From: Bryoerythrophyllum caledonicum | Lineage: Eukaryota > Streptophyta > Bryopsida > Pottiales > Pottiaceae | Assembly: GCA_963971425.1 (NCBI GenBank) | Contig: OZ020515.1 | Coordinates: 13,904,291-13,968,290, forward strand | Reading direction: 5' to 3' | DNA length: 64,000 nt | Shown here: one piece after another, positions 31,827 to 43,679 of the stretch | How the letters are laid out: each line of letters opens with the position of its first letter | Numbering within the stretch: position 1 is the stretch's first letter | Notes under the pieces: model-generated | What the model was told of the DNA's origin: nothing | The model's input: only the letters and a program-made list of their open reading frames with translations | Databases searched by the model: none | Made by a program: the position numbers and the translations under genes

Positions 31827-32245
31827 CTTTACCACTCACAAATGTGAAGAGTCTCAGCATATGACTTATGGCAACTCTCAAAGATTTGTATCCACATACA
31901 AAAGACAAGTGACAAAAGGAGTCACTAAAATCCACATAAGTAGGTGGCCACCTTTAAGATTCATTTGGCCTTTTCCAAAAAAATGTGCCACTTGTATTTC
32001 CCAAACAAAGCCACCTAATTTTGCCTTAAATGAAGCTCATTAACTGTAATTAACTACAACGGCTAATTTTTGTAGTCTTTCGCTTGTGGCACGCCAAATG
32101 GATTTAGGGAAAGCGGCCAAGAACTTTTGTGAGTGACTGTACTGCCCTCAACCCTAAACCTTTACACTGGTTGCCTTAAACATCTTAGATCACCAATGCC
32201 AAGACTTCAAAGTTCCACTCATCACAATTTCCAGCTGATCGATGC

Positions 32246-32898
32246 CACAAGGGGCTGCAGGAGGCATTACCACATGGTAAACCAGCTGTTTTTCTCTCCT
32301 TATTTAGCAAAGAATAACACTAATGTGGTAAAGTCACCCCATGTGGGAAAAATGCGACAGTACCACATGATTTTCGTGAATCTTCAAGGAATTTTCACAT
32401 GGTAAATTGTTTTGTTTTCACATATGATAATTTCTTCAATATTCACATAGGGTTCCATTTCAATCTTCTAATTTCAACTAAACAATTTCAATATTTTCAG
32501 TCCATGACTTCAGAACTTAGCTAGCCATGCCCACAAAATACGAACTCGAATTAGTCCTAACTAGTGGATAGCTAGAATTAACCATGTCCACACAAGTAAC
32601 TCTCTTGAAGCCACCTCCACTACTTATACCCCTCCCTTCACTTGCCCGAGACAAACGATATGGGATAAAGAAGCAACCATGATTTCACACATGGAACATT
32701 GACACATGACTTTCTCACATGACTTTCACACATGATTTGCACTCATGGTAATGTGATATGTCAAAACACAAGCAATTACTTTCTTAGCCTTTTTTTTGCT
32801 CAAGGAATGCAAGTTACCACATGCTCATTAGGCATACCTAGGAAAAGTGTGGTGTTTACTATGTCTTCAAGTGGTAATGCCTCCTGCGGCCCCTTGTG
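32246..32898. mobile_element. Non-autonomous CACTA-like element 1
   Basis: 653 bp. The left end CACAAGGGGCTGCAGGAGGC then ATTACCAC reappears inverted at the right end (GTGGTAATGCCTCCTGCGGC then CCCTTGTG). It is flanked by a 3-bp duplication TGC (32243-32245 and 32899-32901). Ends starting CACA with 3-bp duplications fit CACTA/EnSpm. The inside has repeated ACATGGTAA phrases and no transposase. Confidence 0.75.
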
Positions 32899-33129
32899 TG
32901 CGGATGCGACTGAAAGATTTCATTTTCATGAACTCTGATTTCCAGCATACAGAATTCAATCCAACTTTCAAATCAAACTTGCACCAACTTTGTACTCTAA
33001 ACTGTGAGAAATTTCTCACTCAATCATGTATGTATGCATGTCTCTTGAGGTTATTCTCAGGATTATTCTCCAGACAACGTCGTGTTTTAAGGGGTAGTAG
33101 TGACTTCATTCAAGGAAACACCCAAAAGG

Positions 33130-34707
33130 CACAAGGGGCTCCAGGAGCCATTACCACATGGTAAAATGGTTGATTTTACCATGTTGATTTCATATATATT
33201 ACACTAAACGGATAATCTCACTTGATGTGGTAAAAATGCGACACTACCACATGGAAAATTACCATATGGTAATTTGACATGGTAAATTGCGGGGTTTTCT
33301 CACATGGTAAATTGCAGGGTTTTCTCACATGATAATTTTTTCTTTTGAATATTACTTGTCATTAACCAGGTCTTCAAATACATAATTAGACCAAAATAAT
33401 ATTAACATGCATTTTATATTTGAACACGGATGACCTACAAGCCTACAAGGTAGAGTATCCAACTCCAACTCTAAAATAGCATGTCCAGAGTAATTGGAAA
33501 GTCGAAAGTAATTGGAAGATATCTTTGCACCTTAATATACTTGTCCTTTCACTTTCCCAGGACAAACCTTATGGGATATACAAGAAACCATGGTTTACAA
33601 TCAAAGTATTAACCCCTAAAGGACCAAACGTCCCCCCTGGGTCATTTTGGATTTTGGGCATGTACCTACAATTTGAAAAAAAATCCTTTTTAATTGAATT
33701 TTTTTTTCAAGATAGGATCTGATAAGAGCTTCGTGGAGATTTTTTTTAATCTTTTTTTGGATTTGTGGTTTGAAAGTTAGTACCACTCAAAGCCAAAAGT
33801 GGGACTTCGGGCACCTCCAAAAATTTTGACAAAAGTTTCTTTTGACATTGAGATTTTTCACACATATAAAGAATATTTCCTTATTTAGAAAATTTCAAAA
33901 AAAATTCTTGTCTTTAGTGTAAAAAGGCATTTTATTCCAAGTCAAACATTTTCACACATTGTTGGGCAACGGGGAAAAAAACTTCATCTTTTCTACATAA
34001 AACCTAGAGATCTTCATATTTTTCACTTTTTTCTTTTTTCAACAACAATATATGGTGAAAACCTTCTTATTGACCGTTTGGATTATCATTTGAATACATA
34101 CGTAGTTCACAAAAAAATAAAACGTGAAATGGCAATTTTTGAACCTCCACTCCTTGCACACTTGATTTGAATATGCTACACCCCTTTTTTACCTCTAAAA
34201 ATTGGTGTGTTGGGAAATAGCATCATGCTTAAGACAATGGTAAAAGATTTAGACCCTGTACAATGCAAAAATTTGATACAAAATGAAGTCAAAGTCAGCT
34301 GATCTACTCAACGCAGGGATGAAAATGAACCATTGTTTGACTTTAAACACTAAAATCTATCAATCCATGCGGTGGATTGCAACCAAAATTTGATGGCATG
34401 TTTATATGGAAGTCTATTTTAAGATCTTACGGTTGAAAATCCAAAATTCACTTTAAAATGTGATTTTCATGTCTCTTTTTGACAGTGGCAGTTTTGGACT
34501 GGTTTTAGAGCGAATTAGGTCGTGGTCCTTTAGGGGTTAAAAGTGCAGCTTTTACCATATGCTTCAAATGGTAAAACCTTCTAGAAGTAGTAAAAATAGT
34601 GTTTTTGACTCAAGGAATGAAAATTACACATTGGCAGTGAGTAGACCTGTTAAAAGTGCAGCTTTTATCATGTCCTTCAAGTGGTAACACCTCCCGGGAC
34701 CCTTGTG
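33130..34707. mobile_element. Non-autonomous CACTA-like element 2, with nested TTAA element
   Basis: 1578 bp with the same termini as element 1 (CACAAGGGGCTCCAGGAGCC at the left; GGTAACACCTCCCGGGACCC then TTGTG at the right), flanked by AGG (33127-33129 and 34708-34710). It contains a 924-bp TTAA-flanked element at 33613-34536; without it the element is about 650 bp, close to element 1. Confidence 0.75.
33613..34536. mobile_element. TTAA-flanked (piggyBac-like) non-autonomous element a
   Basis: Ends CCCCTAAAGGACCA and its inverse TGGTCCTTTAGGGG, flanked on both sides by TTAA (33609-33612 and 34537-34540). 924 bp, no coding. A relative in the opposite orientation lies at 51785-52705. Confidence 0.72.
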
Positions 34708-34710
34708 AGG

Positions 34711-36003
34711 GTTAGGGGGTTCATATAATCGTATCATATGAATTATAAGAACTTCTTCGTACCATAGGCGGATATTCATGCAAGTATACTATTCCGTTAG
34801 CTGATCCATCGACATGCGAAGTCATCAGCTCTTAGGAAGTTTAGATGACCTTTCAGAAAACAGAAACAATGATTTGTATGCCGGCCATTCAGAGAAAAAG
34901 GCACTTGCCATGTACGCAATTTATGCTTATTCGCATAATAGATCCATAGAACTGACAGTAGTCCCATGCATAATATGGAGTGCAGACTAATCACAGAAGA
35001 TTATACAATCAGCCACACTCGATCTTCAAGAGTGGTGTTCTTGACCGTACCAAGATTTGCACGCATACTTTGTATATATTGATCTCGAAAAGTAGTATCA
35101 CTGTGTGTGAAGTAATGACCACTTTCCTTGATCTGAAAGCTGGACAGGCTAGTCAATTCTTCAGTCTGAGTCTGTGCACAATGTACATAAAACATTCTTC
35201 CGCGGTCACAGTACAAAGAAGTAGCCAGAAGTATAGATCCTGTGTTGACCTTCCAGCTTTAAGCAGCTCGCAGTACCCAACACTTGCTACGGATATAGTT
35301 TGAGATCGAGAGTCCCTTTCTTAATGAAATGTACTCTGATCAATATGACCGTGGTTGATGCATGGTAACAACCAGCGCGACAAAAATGTGCTAACGGTCT
35401 GAATTTTATGGAAAATGATCAAGTGAAAACAACTGAAAACGTCTGAGTCTCTGAGACTGAATTGTAACGTAACCTGTTGCACACTGCATTGACGAGATGT
35501 AACCACAGTACACAATAACTTGAGCATTGACAGATTCACGGTATAAAGCCCATTAAATTCCAATGTGTTTTTATTACAATCAACTGCTGCATGATGAGCG
35601 AAGGGACCCACCCCTCCTCCAACACCGACATGCACCATAACAGGACGACATGGCTCCCCTTCTGCGGCAACGACAACAACAGCAGCCTCCACAGAAGCAG
35701 CTGACATGTCGTTGGAGAAAAACAAGAAGCTCAAATACATATGACCCAGGGTGCCTTCTCACTCACGCACAGACAGATACATGGCTCATACGTACCTGTA
35801 CTACATCTGGAATAGAGAATGGGATGACTCAAACACAACTGGAAACAGAAACGAGTAAGCGAACCGCTACCCACGTGCATGAATCGGCCTAGACCATGCG
35901 TCCGACTACGCACACATCGCACGGACGTGATCCTCCTGCCGATGTGGTGATTCGCCGGCTGCAACATCACGAGCTGTACATGCTGCGGACGGCAGGCCAA
36001 TTT
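34711..36003. other. Intergenic region, no gene recognised
   Basis: Mixed-composition DNA downstream of the small secreted-protein gene. Short ORFs on both strands show no domain. It should include the 3' UTR of the gene ending at 36004. Confidence 0.4.
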
Positions 36004-36456
36004 CTAGTAGCAGTCCGGAACGTGGGTTCCCAATAGGCCGCTGACGAGCACGAGGAGGTCGCCGACCAGCGCGAGCACGACGCCGACCACCCCGCCGACC
36101 ACCCCGCCCAGCACGCTGACCACCTCGACCACCACGCCGACCACCACGCCGAGCTGCACTTTCGCCTTCACCTTGACTTTGATCACGTTCGATGGTACCG
36201 TGTAAACGCCGTGAACGACGGTGTCCACATCGGTGATCACGCTGATGTTGAGCTTGAGGGCGACGTCGAGTTTCACCTGCGCAGTGACGCCGACTCCGAT
36301 CGTTATGCCATTCGCCTTGATTTCCTTGCACAAATCGTTGTGGACGTCCACATAGTCGTGGGCGTGCGCCGACACGACGGCCCCGAAGAGGAGCATGAGC
36401 ACCAGGCTCGCCTTCATGGCACTGTTGCCGCCGGAGGAGGAGCACTTGACCGCCAT
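36004..36456 (-). CDS. Small secreted Val/Gly-rich protein, unknown function
   Basis: 150 residues from ATG 36456; the frame is open to an upstream ATG at 36561, but that lies too close to the TATA box to be transcribed. An alternative start is ATG 36417. A signal peptide is clear: MKASLVLMLLFGAVVSAHA. The mature part has alternating Lys/Val segments (VIKVKVKAKVQLGV), then a long hydrophobic Val/Gly stretch (about 50 residues) and a C-terminal PDCY. Two Cys (NDLCKEI and PDCY) could pair. The coding sequence is strongly GC-rich with GC-ending codons, unlike the AT-rich DNA around it. The hydrophobic tail could be a membrane or cell-wall association segment. I recognise no family. Confidence 0.65.
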   Translation of the reverse strand: MAVKCSSSGGNSAMKASLVLMLLFGAVVSAHAHDYVDVHNDLCKEIKANGITIGVGVTAQVKLDVALKLNISVITDVDTVVHGVYTVPSNVIKVKVKAKVQLGVVVGVVVEVVSVLGGVVGGVVGVVLALVGDLLVLVSGLLGTHVPDCY

Positions 36457-36575
36457 TGCGAAGGGATCGATCGAAGGCGGAGTAAAACGCGAGAGATCAC
36501 GAGGAGGTGCAGGAGTAGCTAGCGGACTAGTGCAGGAGCAGTGGTGAGCGATGATTTGCATGGGAGCTGGAGGGC

Positions 36576-36583
36576 TTTATATA
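36576..36583 (-). promoter_or_regulatory. TATA box of the small secreted-protein gene
   Basis: TATATAAA on the minus strand, which predicts transcription start near 36546. That is downstream of ATG 36561 and about 90 bases upstream of ATG 36456, and so decides the start. Confidence 0.65.
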
Positions 36584-36599
36584 GGTCTGAGCGGAGATG

Positions 36600-38026
36600 C
36601 ACTAGTAACTAGTGCTGTGGCGAAACGATGACTAGATCGGGTGATGCAGCTTTATCGACGTGCGAAAGTTGTCTATGATTTTGTCTTCTTGTGACTACTG
36701 GTGCAGAAGAACGAGCAAGTCGAACTCTGAGGATTATCCACACTGGGCGGATTATCGTCATCATTTGCATGCAGTACGAGATGAGATCATGCATCATGCA
36801 GTTTGAAGGAGATCATGCATGTATGAACGTCGCTAAAAGCGGGTCACCACGTCGGTTTCCTCGAAAGTAATATCACTCGTCGAGTGTAGAGGCATCTTTT
36901 TTCTGAAGTCAATACCATCATCGTGCATTCTCTGAAACATCACTTGTAACTCTAGTCAGGTCTGACACAACTCTTTGAAGACCATAGACCAATTGACTTG
37001 GCGAATCCAAGACCATGATGGTACTGTTCCAAGTCCTCAAATCTTCTCACCACTGGTTTCGGGGTTAACTGGAACTGACGTAAGAACATAAAAATATTTC
37101 ATTGAACCTTGCACTTCATATGTAAGTCCAGATCATCAGGTTCGAGATCTTGATCATGGAATTAAGGCTCGTATCGAGAAACTGACAGCATCAACAAAAT
37201 TGGTACAAGTTTCTACAACTCATCCGTAATTTGGTAATATGAATGCCTCACGTTGCAGGAGGCCTTTTCTCTTATGCATCCTTCGGTGTCACCATAAACC
37301 AAGGGTTATTTGTGAAACAGATTGAGTAAGAAGCAGAACTTTCAAAACATCTTAAAAAGACGTCACGAGAACGTCATGCAATATGAATTCAACACTATGC
37401 TTACATCAGGGTTTTTCCCACAGACAGGATATGAACTCATACGAACGCTTCTGTTGGTGATACTAACATTTTGTTTGTCCTTGATCCAGCAAATGTCTGT
37501 ACTCTGGAGAAATGATCTGAACAGCCTAAGTTCCCTTTTCTGGGGTAGCACATGCAGTACAGTACTTGGGATTTTCATAGACCCGCTATTACAGAGCTGT
37601 GAGTCTGATTCTTTGTCTCGATCTCATAAAAGGCGCATGATGCTCATCCTTGAGTCACACATGTTTGAGGCTCAGAGAATACCGGTGGTACCTACTTCTG
37701 GCATTTTCCCAAACGGTTCTACCCGTTTCCTGCTTCATCGTGATGGCTGAGCAGGATCTGCCACGCGTGCAGACATCTGGAGTGCAGCCATGTTGGTCTT
37801 TATGCGGAGCGCTTGGCCTCTCATCAAGTATTTTATCTACTGTATTTAAGCTATTGCTACCTGTATTCTATCTAGGCTTTCGCTACCTGCTCTGATCTTG
37901 GAGTCTCTACAATGTGACTTCTGGAGTTGACCAGCTGACGACTGAAGCTCGTTGCAGTTGTCGGTACCCTGATATAGATTCTTGTTTGGTCTAGACCTGG
38001 GTAACGTGTGAAATTTATAGTATTCA
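36600..38026. other. Intergenic region, no gene recognised
   Basis: Contains an ORF at 37322-37750 (plus) with no recognisable domain. I see nothing that supports a gene. Confidence 0.35.
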
Positions 38027-38220
38027 ATTATTTTCAGACCTGCAAAGAAATCCGGTAGCCTATTGAGGCTACAACATGTGCTCAAATTCAGTATTTCCAA
38101 GATGCCAAGCTTTCCAAATGATTCTGGTGTCTGATGGATTCCAGAATTCGTAAGTTCTGAAGGCTTTGCAGACCCCAGATGAAGTTTGGCAGTGTGTTCG
38201 AGCTTCGCGACATCTACTAA
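38027..38220 (-). pseudogene. Leucine-rich-repeat fragment of an NBS-LRR-type gene
   Basis: Minus-strand translation reads TPESFGKLGILEILNLSTCC then SLNRLPDFFAGLKII, the LRR pattern of plant disease-resistance proteins (LPESFGKL..LEILNLS.C.SL..LP..). Only about two repeats remain and no NB-ARC domain is nearby, so this is a relic. Confidence 0.65.
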
Positions 38221-38549
38221 GGCTCGTCTTACACTAAGGTGGAGAAGTCTCGGCCAAGACATGGTGGAGAAGTCTTGGCCAAGACATGGTTATTTGAGGC
38301 GAGCCGTGGAGGTTGGACAAGACAAAAAAAGAATAAAGTAATGCATGAAGAAGTCTTGACGGGTTAGTAGTATAAACACCCAACGGTGAAGTCCACCGGC
38401 CAACTTCATAAGGTGAAGACCACGGGTGAACTTCACCAGTGACCAAGAAAGTTTATGCTAGCCAATGGAAACCGCAATTTCTAATGGTCCCCATGGACAT
38501 ATTATATACATAATGGGCTCTGTCAAACAACAAAATTTATATCTTTTGC

Positions 38550-39920
38550 ATCAAATGTCCAAATGTAGTAACAATTGTTGAGAAAAAAGCCCCTACTTGT
38601 CTAGTTTGTGTGTTAAGAACTTCACATGAATACAATATACATGATGTTAGCACACACAACCATGTTATAATTAATCCCTTTCAAACCTTTTAATTATTTG
38701 CTTGCCTTTTCTTCAATTATCACATAAAACTTGTTGATGCTGACATTAGTTTAAGTAACAACACATTTATGTGCTTACCGTGGGTTGTGCTTTATATTTT
38801 TTATACTACAAAAAAAAATCAATTCGGTTGTTCAAAGTCTATTTATCAAAAGTACATTAGGAAAATAGAAGGCACTTTTGTTCATATGTAGAATATATCA
38901 GAGATATTTGTTTCTTATAATCATATAGATTCCATATGGGTCATAATCGCATTCCATATCAATATTGACATAAAATTAATATTCTTTAAGTCCTTCTTGA
39001 GATCATATTGTAAAAAGACGGTATGAAGTTGGTATACAATATTTTCAATACAATAATTATAAAAATGAAATATGAAAAATAACACATAATTTGAAAACAA
39101 ATATTAGAATGAAATTTTAGGACGTTGTTTTTTTATGTGGACAATAATTGACCCAACTAATAGAAATGAAATGATTTTTGCACATTGGAAAAGTGTGAAA
39201 AAGAAATCTCAAAAGATTTCAACATAAAAATAAAAATAAAGATAAAGATAAGATATACCTTGACAACGATTGATGTCCAAATATAAGGTCAAACTTAAAA
39301 GAAACTATTCTAAATAAAACATGTACCATCAACATAAGCTGTCTTTTTTATTTCCTTACGGCTTTTTGCCAATGTCATCTTGTCTTTTCCTTTTAATTTC
39401 TTCAATGCGCCAACTCTTTATAGATGAAAAATCATTTTCCAAATTGGCTTTTGATTTCTTTGAACAAAGGATGGATATCTCCCATCTATTTAATGTTATA
39501 AGGTCCCTCATGCGTTTTTGGTCGCAATCACCTTTCAAAATCTATCCATTTTACATCAAGTGTAAAAATGTAGTTAAACTTGTTGGAAAAAATGGTTCTA
39601 CCTGTCTAGTTTGTGTGGTAAGAAGTTCACATGAATTCAACATACAATGTAATTTTGAGAGCCATTTATTACACCATGTTAACTCTACTTCCTGTATAGA
39701 AACATAATCTAGCATAGAGTTTTTGGGCTACAGTCAACTTTGAAAATCTATATCTAGACTTATATAAGGAGTTCAAATGTAGTAAGACTTGTTGGAAAAC
39801 GTGCGACTACTTGTCTACTTTTTGTGGTAAAAGTTCACATATATTCAATGTACAATGTAATTTGGAGGTCCATTCTAGTATACCGGATTTGATTTACTTC
39901 TTGTATAGAAAACATAGTCA
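38550..39920. repeat. Three diverged copies of a roughly 100-150-bp AT-rich repeat
   Basis: Blocks at about 38556-38650, 39565-39715 and 39775-39915 share the ordered phrases AAATGTAGT, TTGTTG(G)A(A)AA, CTTGTCTA and AAGTTCACAT, with a TGTATAGAAA end in two of them. They lie just upstream of the PIF transposase relic and may be part of that element. The rest of this stretch is AT-rich with no gene. Confidence 0.5.
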
Positions 39921-40032
39921 AAGATGGAAAAGAGATATCCCATATTCATTGTATGAAAAACTACTCTTCGTCACTACATAGTACATGTTTTTTTCTTGTT
40001 CCTCCTCTCCAATTTCTCATTCCTTTTATATC

Positions 40033-41411
40033 AATCTAGCATTATGGATGGTAAGAGAGAAAAGATTCTACTTGCTCTTGCAATTCTTATGGTTTTCAAG
40101 CATGTTATTGTTTCAACTATGGCGGTTCAAAAATTCATTATACATAAACACAATGCATCAATTATGACGATGGCATTTTTTATATTTGGGAGCAAGGAGT
40201 CTTAGAAAGTATGGGCATTCGATCGGCCAGGTGGATTTGTTTCACAATTTCTTCTTCGATCTTATAGTGCAAAAATGTTCAAGAATCATATCCGGGTGAA
40301 TAAACCTACATTTTTATACTTGTGCAATTTGCTTTCACCCATTTTAAGCAAGAAAGATACACGTTGGAGACATTGCATTCCAATTGAAGATAGAATTTCT
40401 TTAACTTTGCATTGATTGGTTATGGTGATGTTTTGCAAACACTTGCCGATTTATATGGAATGTCAACACCAAGTGCTTCAAACATTGTTAGAGAAACTTG
40501 TGAAGGAATTAGAATTCTTTTAAAACCTTTGGTTTTCCAAAGACCTACTTTGCCTCGAATGAAGCAAATTTGTGCAGAGTTTGAAAGTTTGCATGGAATT
40601 CCTTATATTCTTGGAGCAGTAGTTGGTAGTCACATTCTGATTATTGCTCCTGTAGATCCGACTTCCTATTATTGTAGAAATGGATTTTACTCGGTATTAG
40701 TGCAAGGTGTTGTGGATTATCAGTGCAAGTTTTGGGATTATGACTTCGGGTGGGCTGGAAGTATACTTGATTGGACTTTATTCCAAAAATGAGGTATTGG
40801 AAAAAAAACGATATCGGGAGCATTTTTACCTTATAAATTAATTGGAGATGTTGCATATCCAAATTCCAATGCGTCCATGGTTCTATTCACCTTTCAAGGG
40901 AGAAAACGCAAGTTTATCAAGAGAGAAGGCACATTGGAATTTTATTTAGCCTAGTACTAGAATGGCTGTTGAGCGTGCTTTTGGCATTTTAAAGGGGAGA
41001 TGGAGGATATTATTAAAGAGGATTGATATGCCGTTTAGAAATATTCTTGATATTGTTACAGCTTGCTTGTGTCTTCACAATTTATGCATTATCCATGGAG
41101 AAGAATTTGATTTGGATTAGACAAAGACTACAGAAGAAGATATGAAAAAGGCTAGAACAGTGGCATTTGGTGTATTGAACAATGGAGATATGTTCCATGC
41201 ACTTCAAGCCAGCATACTTAAAATGAAGAGCATCCAAGAAGAAGTAGTGCAAGTAGAAGAAGAAGAAGAACGCCGGTATCCGAAGGGAACCGGCGTGAAT
41301 AAAGTGTCTGTTCGTTCCACTACCAAGACCATGCCCACCGGACAAGGAATAAGTGAGTTGGAACTACCATTACAGAAAATGTCGGGCCTGTGGAGGGCTG
41401 CTAGGGAGTGA
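40033..41411 (+). pseudogene. PIF/Harbinger transposase relic (DDE_Tnp_4)
   Basis: Frames in succession carry MDGKREKILLAL, an N-terminal region broken near 40205, then LADLYGMSTPSASNIVRETC, HGIPYILGAVVGSHI, SYYCRNGFYSVLVQGVVDYQ and KFWDYDFGWAGSILDW. After a frameshift follow MAVERAFGILKGRWRILLKR and IVTACLCLHNLCIIHG, ending at 41409-41411. These are the standard PIF/Harbinger blocks. The first catalytic Asp (GAIDGSHI in active enzymes) is Val here, and there are stops at about 40205, 40790 and 41120. It is inactive, and the terminal repeats were not identified. Confidence 0.82.
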
Positions 41412-42227
41412 CACACTGCGTTATTTCGATGGGCTTGGGAAACTAGGCCAAGTACCAAATTTTTGCCAGATTTATGTCCCCATCTTGTGTGAACTTTGTG
41501 TTGGACATCAAGAAAATGCCAAAGTATACAACATTTTCTGTGTATATTTAACAGTCGTTGTGTCAGTGGGAAGTGCTCCAACCCCGTTCGGCCTTGTATA
41601 AAAATATTTGATTTAGGGAATATTTCATTTTTTCACGTTGGGTACGCCAATGATGACTTCCATTGCTACTAACAGATCTCAATGGACAGAGTATGAAAAC
41701 AATATCATTCATTCAGTCATGCTGAGGTGCCTTGGTCTATTTCTGTGCGTACCCCGTCTATGGAAGCTTAGGTTGAGAATAAGAAAGTAAATATAATGTT
41801 TTGGACATCCATTGCTTGGCATCAACTACTGCAAGAAAATATTTAGTGCAAGGGTATCATCATGCATATGTGCTTTAAGGGAATCAATTGTTGGTCATGT
41901 TGGTAAGAGTTCAGCCTCTTAGTTGACTATGAAAATAATCTCGTGAAACTAGTAAAGCTGCCAAGCACAAAGCCAAAGGTGATGTTATATCACATCTAAC
42001 TAAAAGCTCATCAAATTCAATGGTGTATGTAGATGATAACAACATAACAAAAATCAAAATTAAAACAGATCCCTTGTAAATCAGTTCATGAGGTTGCACT
42101 GGTTATGCTCAAGTTCATGCATCTATTAAAAACAAAAGTCCTGCAAAATTCCTACAATCAGTTCATGCAGTTGCAAATCAATTCATGAGGTTATGCTCAA
42201 GCTCAGCATCTCATGCTCATGCGGTTC
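41412..42227. other. Intergenic region, no gene recognised
   Basis: AT-rich DNA with short unremarkable ORFs. Confidence 0.35.
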
Positions 42228-42410
42228 GAAGGAGAAAAACATCTTATGTTCATGCCCTTCGGAAAAGGAGAAAAACGCAGATCAGCTAGTCTCAAACTAG
42301 TTGTCTCCAACTAGATCATGTTGTTCGAAGAAGGTGAAAAACACAGATCAGCTGGTCGAAGGTGAAAAACACAATTCTGCTATTCGAAGAACTTATTTAC
42401 AAGGGATACA

Positions 42411-42510
42411 GATGAAAAACACAGATCGCAGGTGAAAAACACAGATCGCAGGTGAAAAACACGGATCGCAAGCGGAAAACATAGATCAGCAGGTGAAAAA
42501 CACAGATCAG
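42411..42510 (+). repeat. 20-bp minisatellite, about five units
   Basis: The unit GGTGAAAAACACAGATCGCA is repeated five times with small changes. Isolated copies of GTGAAAAACACAGATCAGCT lie upstream from about 42230. Confidence 0.75.
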
Positions 42511-42761
42511 CTGTTCGAAGAAGGTCGAAAGGAATACACAATATCCCCTACAGCCCCTAAACCCCCGTACAGCTACGACCCTACATCCTAAAGCAAACAA
42601 AAATGTTGCATGAAATTAATACTTTGCAAAGGTGCTGTAAAACTCACCATGGCTACGAAAACCCTGAACGGCTGAGTCCTTCAAACTAGATGTGTCAAAC
42701 TAGATGAGCTGGTCATAGACCCTCATCTTCAGGGAGCGTGGAGCTCGAACATCATGAACAG

Positions 42762-43613
42762 TCAGTGACTTCTCCTGGCGCCGATTGATCTTGCGGTCCT
42801 CTCGTTCACCATCATCGACAAGGAAATCAAAATCTGTAGGTGCAGTGTCCCCCAATGCATGGTGATCTGGACTTTGTGTCGAAGATGAGAGATAGGCCAA
42901 TCAGTGCCTACGTTAAAGGTGAGGGAAAGTGAGGGATTAGAGCCCAGCACTGCACAAGAAAGAACGACGAGTTGTGCGCTTGTCTCATGCTCCATTAGCT
43001 CCCATCGGCTTCCCACTGCCCGCTCACGAGTGAAGAAAAAATTCACATACAAAGTCTGGCGTCCAATGTGATATCTAAAGATCACACTCGCCAGAGAGAC
43101 CGTGCACCTTATGATTTCTTCGGCAACAGTGGTCTTGGACGACCAGCCTGCATCCATCAAGTCTCTGAAGGTACGGTCATCTAGATCCCTGAAAGTGAAC
43201 AGGGTTGGTGAACGGATTCGGTTCTGAGCGGAGGCAAAGAGGTCTACAAAGACCAAGAACGGTATAAACCACTTAATGTGGGATCGCCTAGAACCAGTAT
43301 TGGGCTTCAGAGATGATCTAAAGTCACAACGCATTTTGCATTGATAGGCCTCTGATGTCAGCATGTCGGGAAGCGGCCACGTGAGAGAAGAAAGTCCAGG
43401 CAAAGGTATCTCTTCAAGTTCTCCGAAGAGGCGATGGCTAGCAGGTGGAACGTATATCCACTTGTAGAAGAAGATGGAGGCGTCACGGAGCTCCTTGTGG
43501 GTCCGATCATGGTGAATGAACTCGCTAATGTCGGCGTGCATACCCACAACAAGCCCAACCACTGATAAGGGATCGATCCAATCATCGAAATAGGACGGAA
43601 ACAAATCTGACAC
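42762..43613 (-). CDS. Hypothetical protein exon, unknown
   Basis: An open frame of up to 283 codons preceded by a good acceptor (TTTTGTGTCAG) at about 43613. The product has conserved-looking stretches (FDDWIDPLSVVGLVVG, FRDLDDRTFRDLMDAGW, RYHIGRQTLYVNFFF) but no domain I recognise. The GC content is higher than the flanks. It could be one exon of a host gene whose upstream exons are the fragments at 43680-44270. The 3' end of the exon is not fixed. Confidence 0.4.
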   Translation of the reverse strand: MSDLFPSYFDDWIDPLSVVGLVVGMHADISEFIHHDRTHKELRDASIFFYKWIYVPPASHRLFGELEEIPLPGLSSLTWPLPDMLTSEAYQCKMRCDFRSSLKPNTGSRRSHIKWFIPFLVFVDLFASAQNRIRSPTLFTFRDLDDRTFRDLMDAGWSSKTTVAEEIIRCTVSLASVIFRYHIGRQTLYVNFFFTRERAVGSRWELMEHETSAQLVVLSCAVLGSNPSLSLTFNVGTDWPISHLRHKVQITMHWGTLHLQILISLSMMVNERTARSIGARRSH

Positions 43614-43679
43614 AAAAGCATTGCAAGATGGTCAGGTAACAAAACAGTCAAGTTGAGAAAGTTACTGTAGCATGTATAC

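Larger units (their letters stand above)
13679..32139 (-). mobile_element. Tc1-type DNA transposon split by nested retrotransposons
   Basis: The left terminus (from 13679) contains CTCACAAAAGTCCTTGGC. The right terminus in reverse complement (from 32139) reads CAGTCACTCACAAAAGTTCT then TGGC. About 21 of the 25 terminal bases match, and both ends are flanked by TA (13677-13678 and 32140-32141), the Tc1/mariner target duplication. Without the insertion at 13884-30699 the element would be about 1.65 kb, normal for Tc1. The transposase relic lies in its right part. It is the oldest layer of the nest. Confidence 0.78.

Noticed and set aside
36004..36561. Start of the secreted protein at ATG 36561
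   Set aside because: That ATG lies only about 15 bases below the TATA box, above the expected transcription start. ATG 36456 gives a better-placed start.
37322..37750. 142-codon plus-strand ORF
   Set aside because: No recognisable domain, ordinary intergenic composition and no promoter or splice evidence.
42411..42510. CRISPR-like array
   Set aside because: The 20-bp units are directly adjacent with no unique spacers. It is a minisatellite in eukaryotic DNA.
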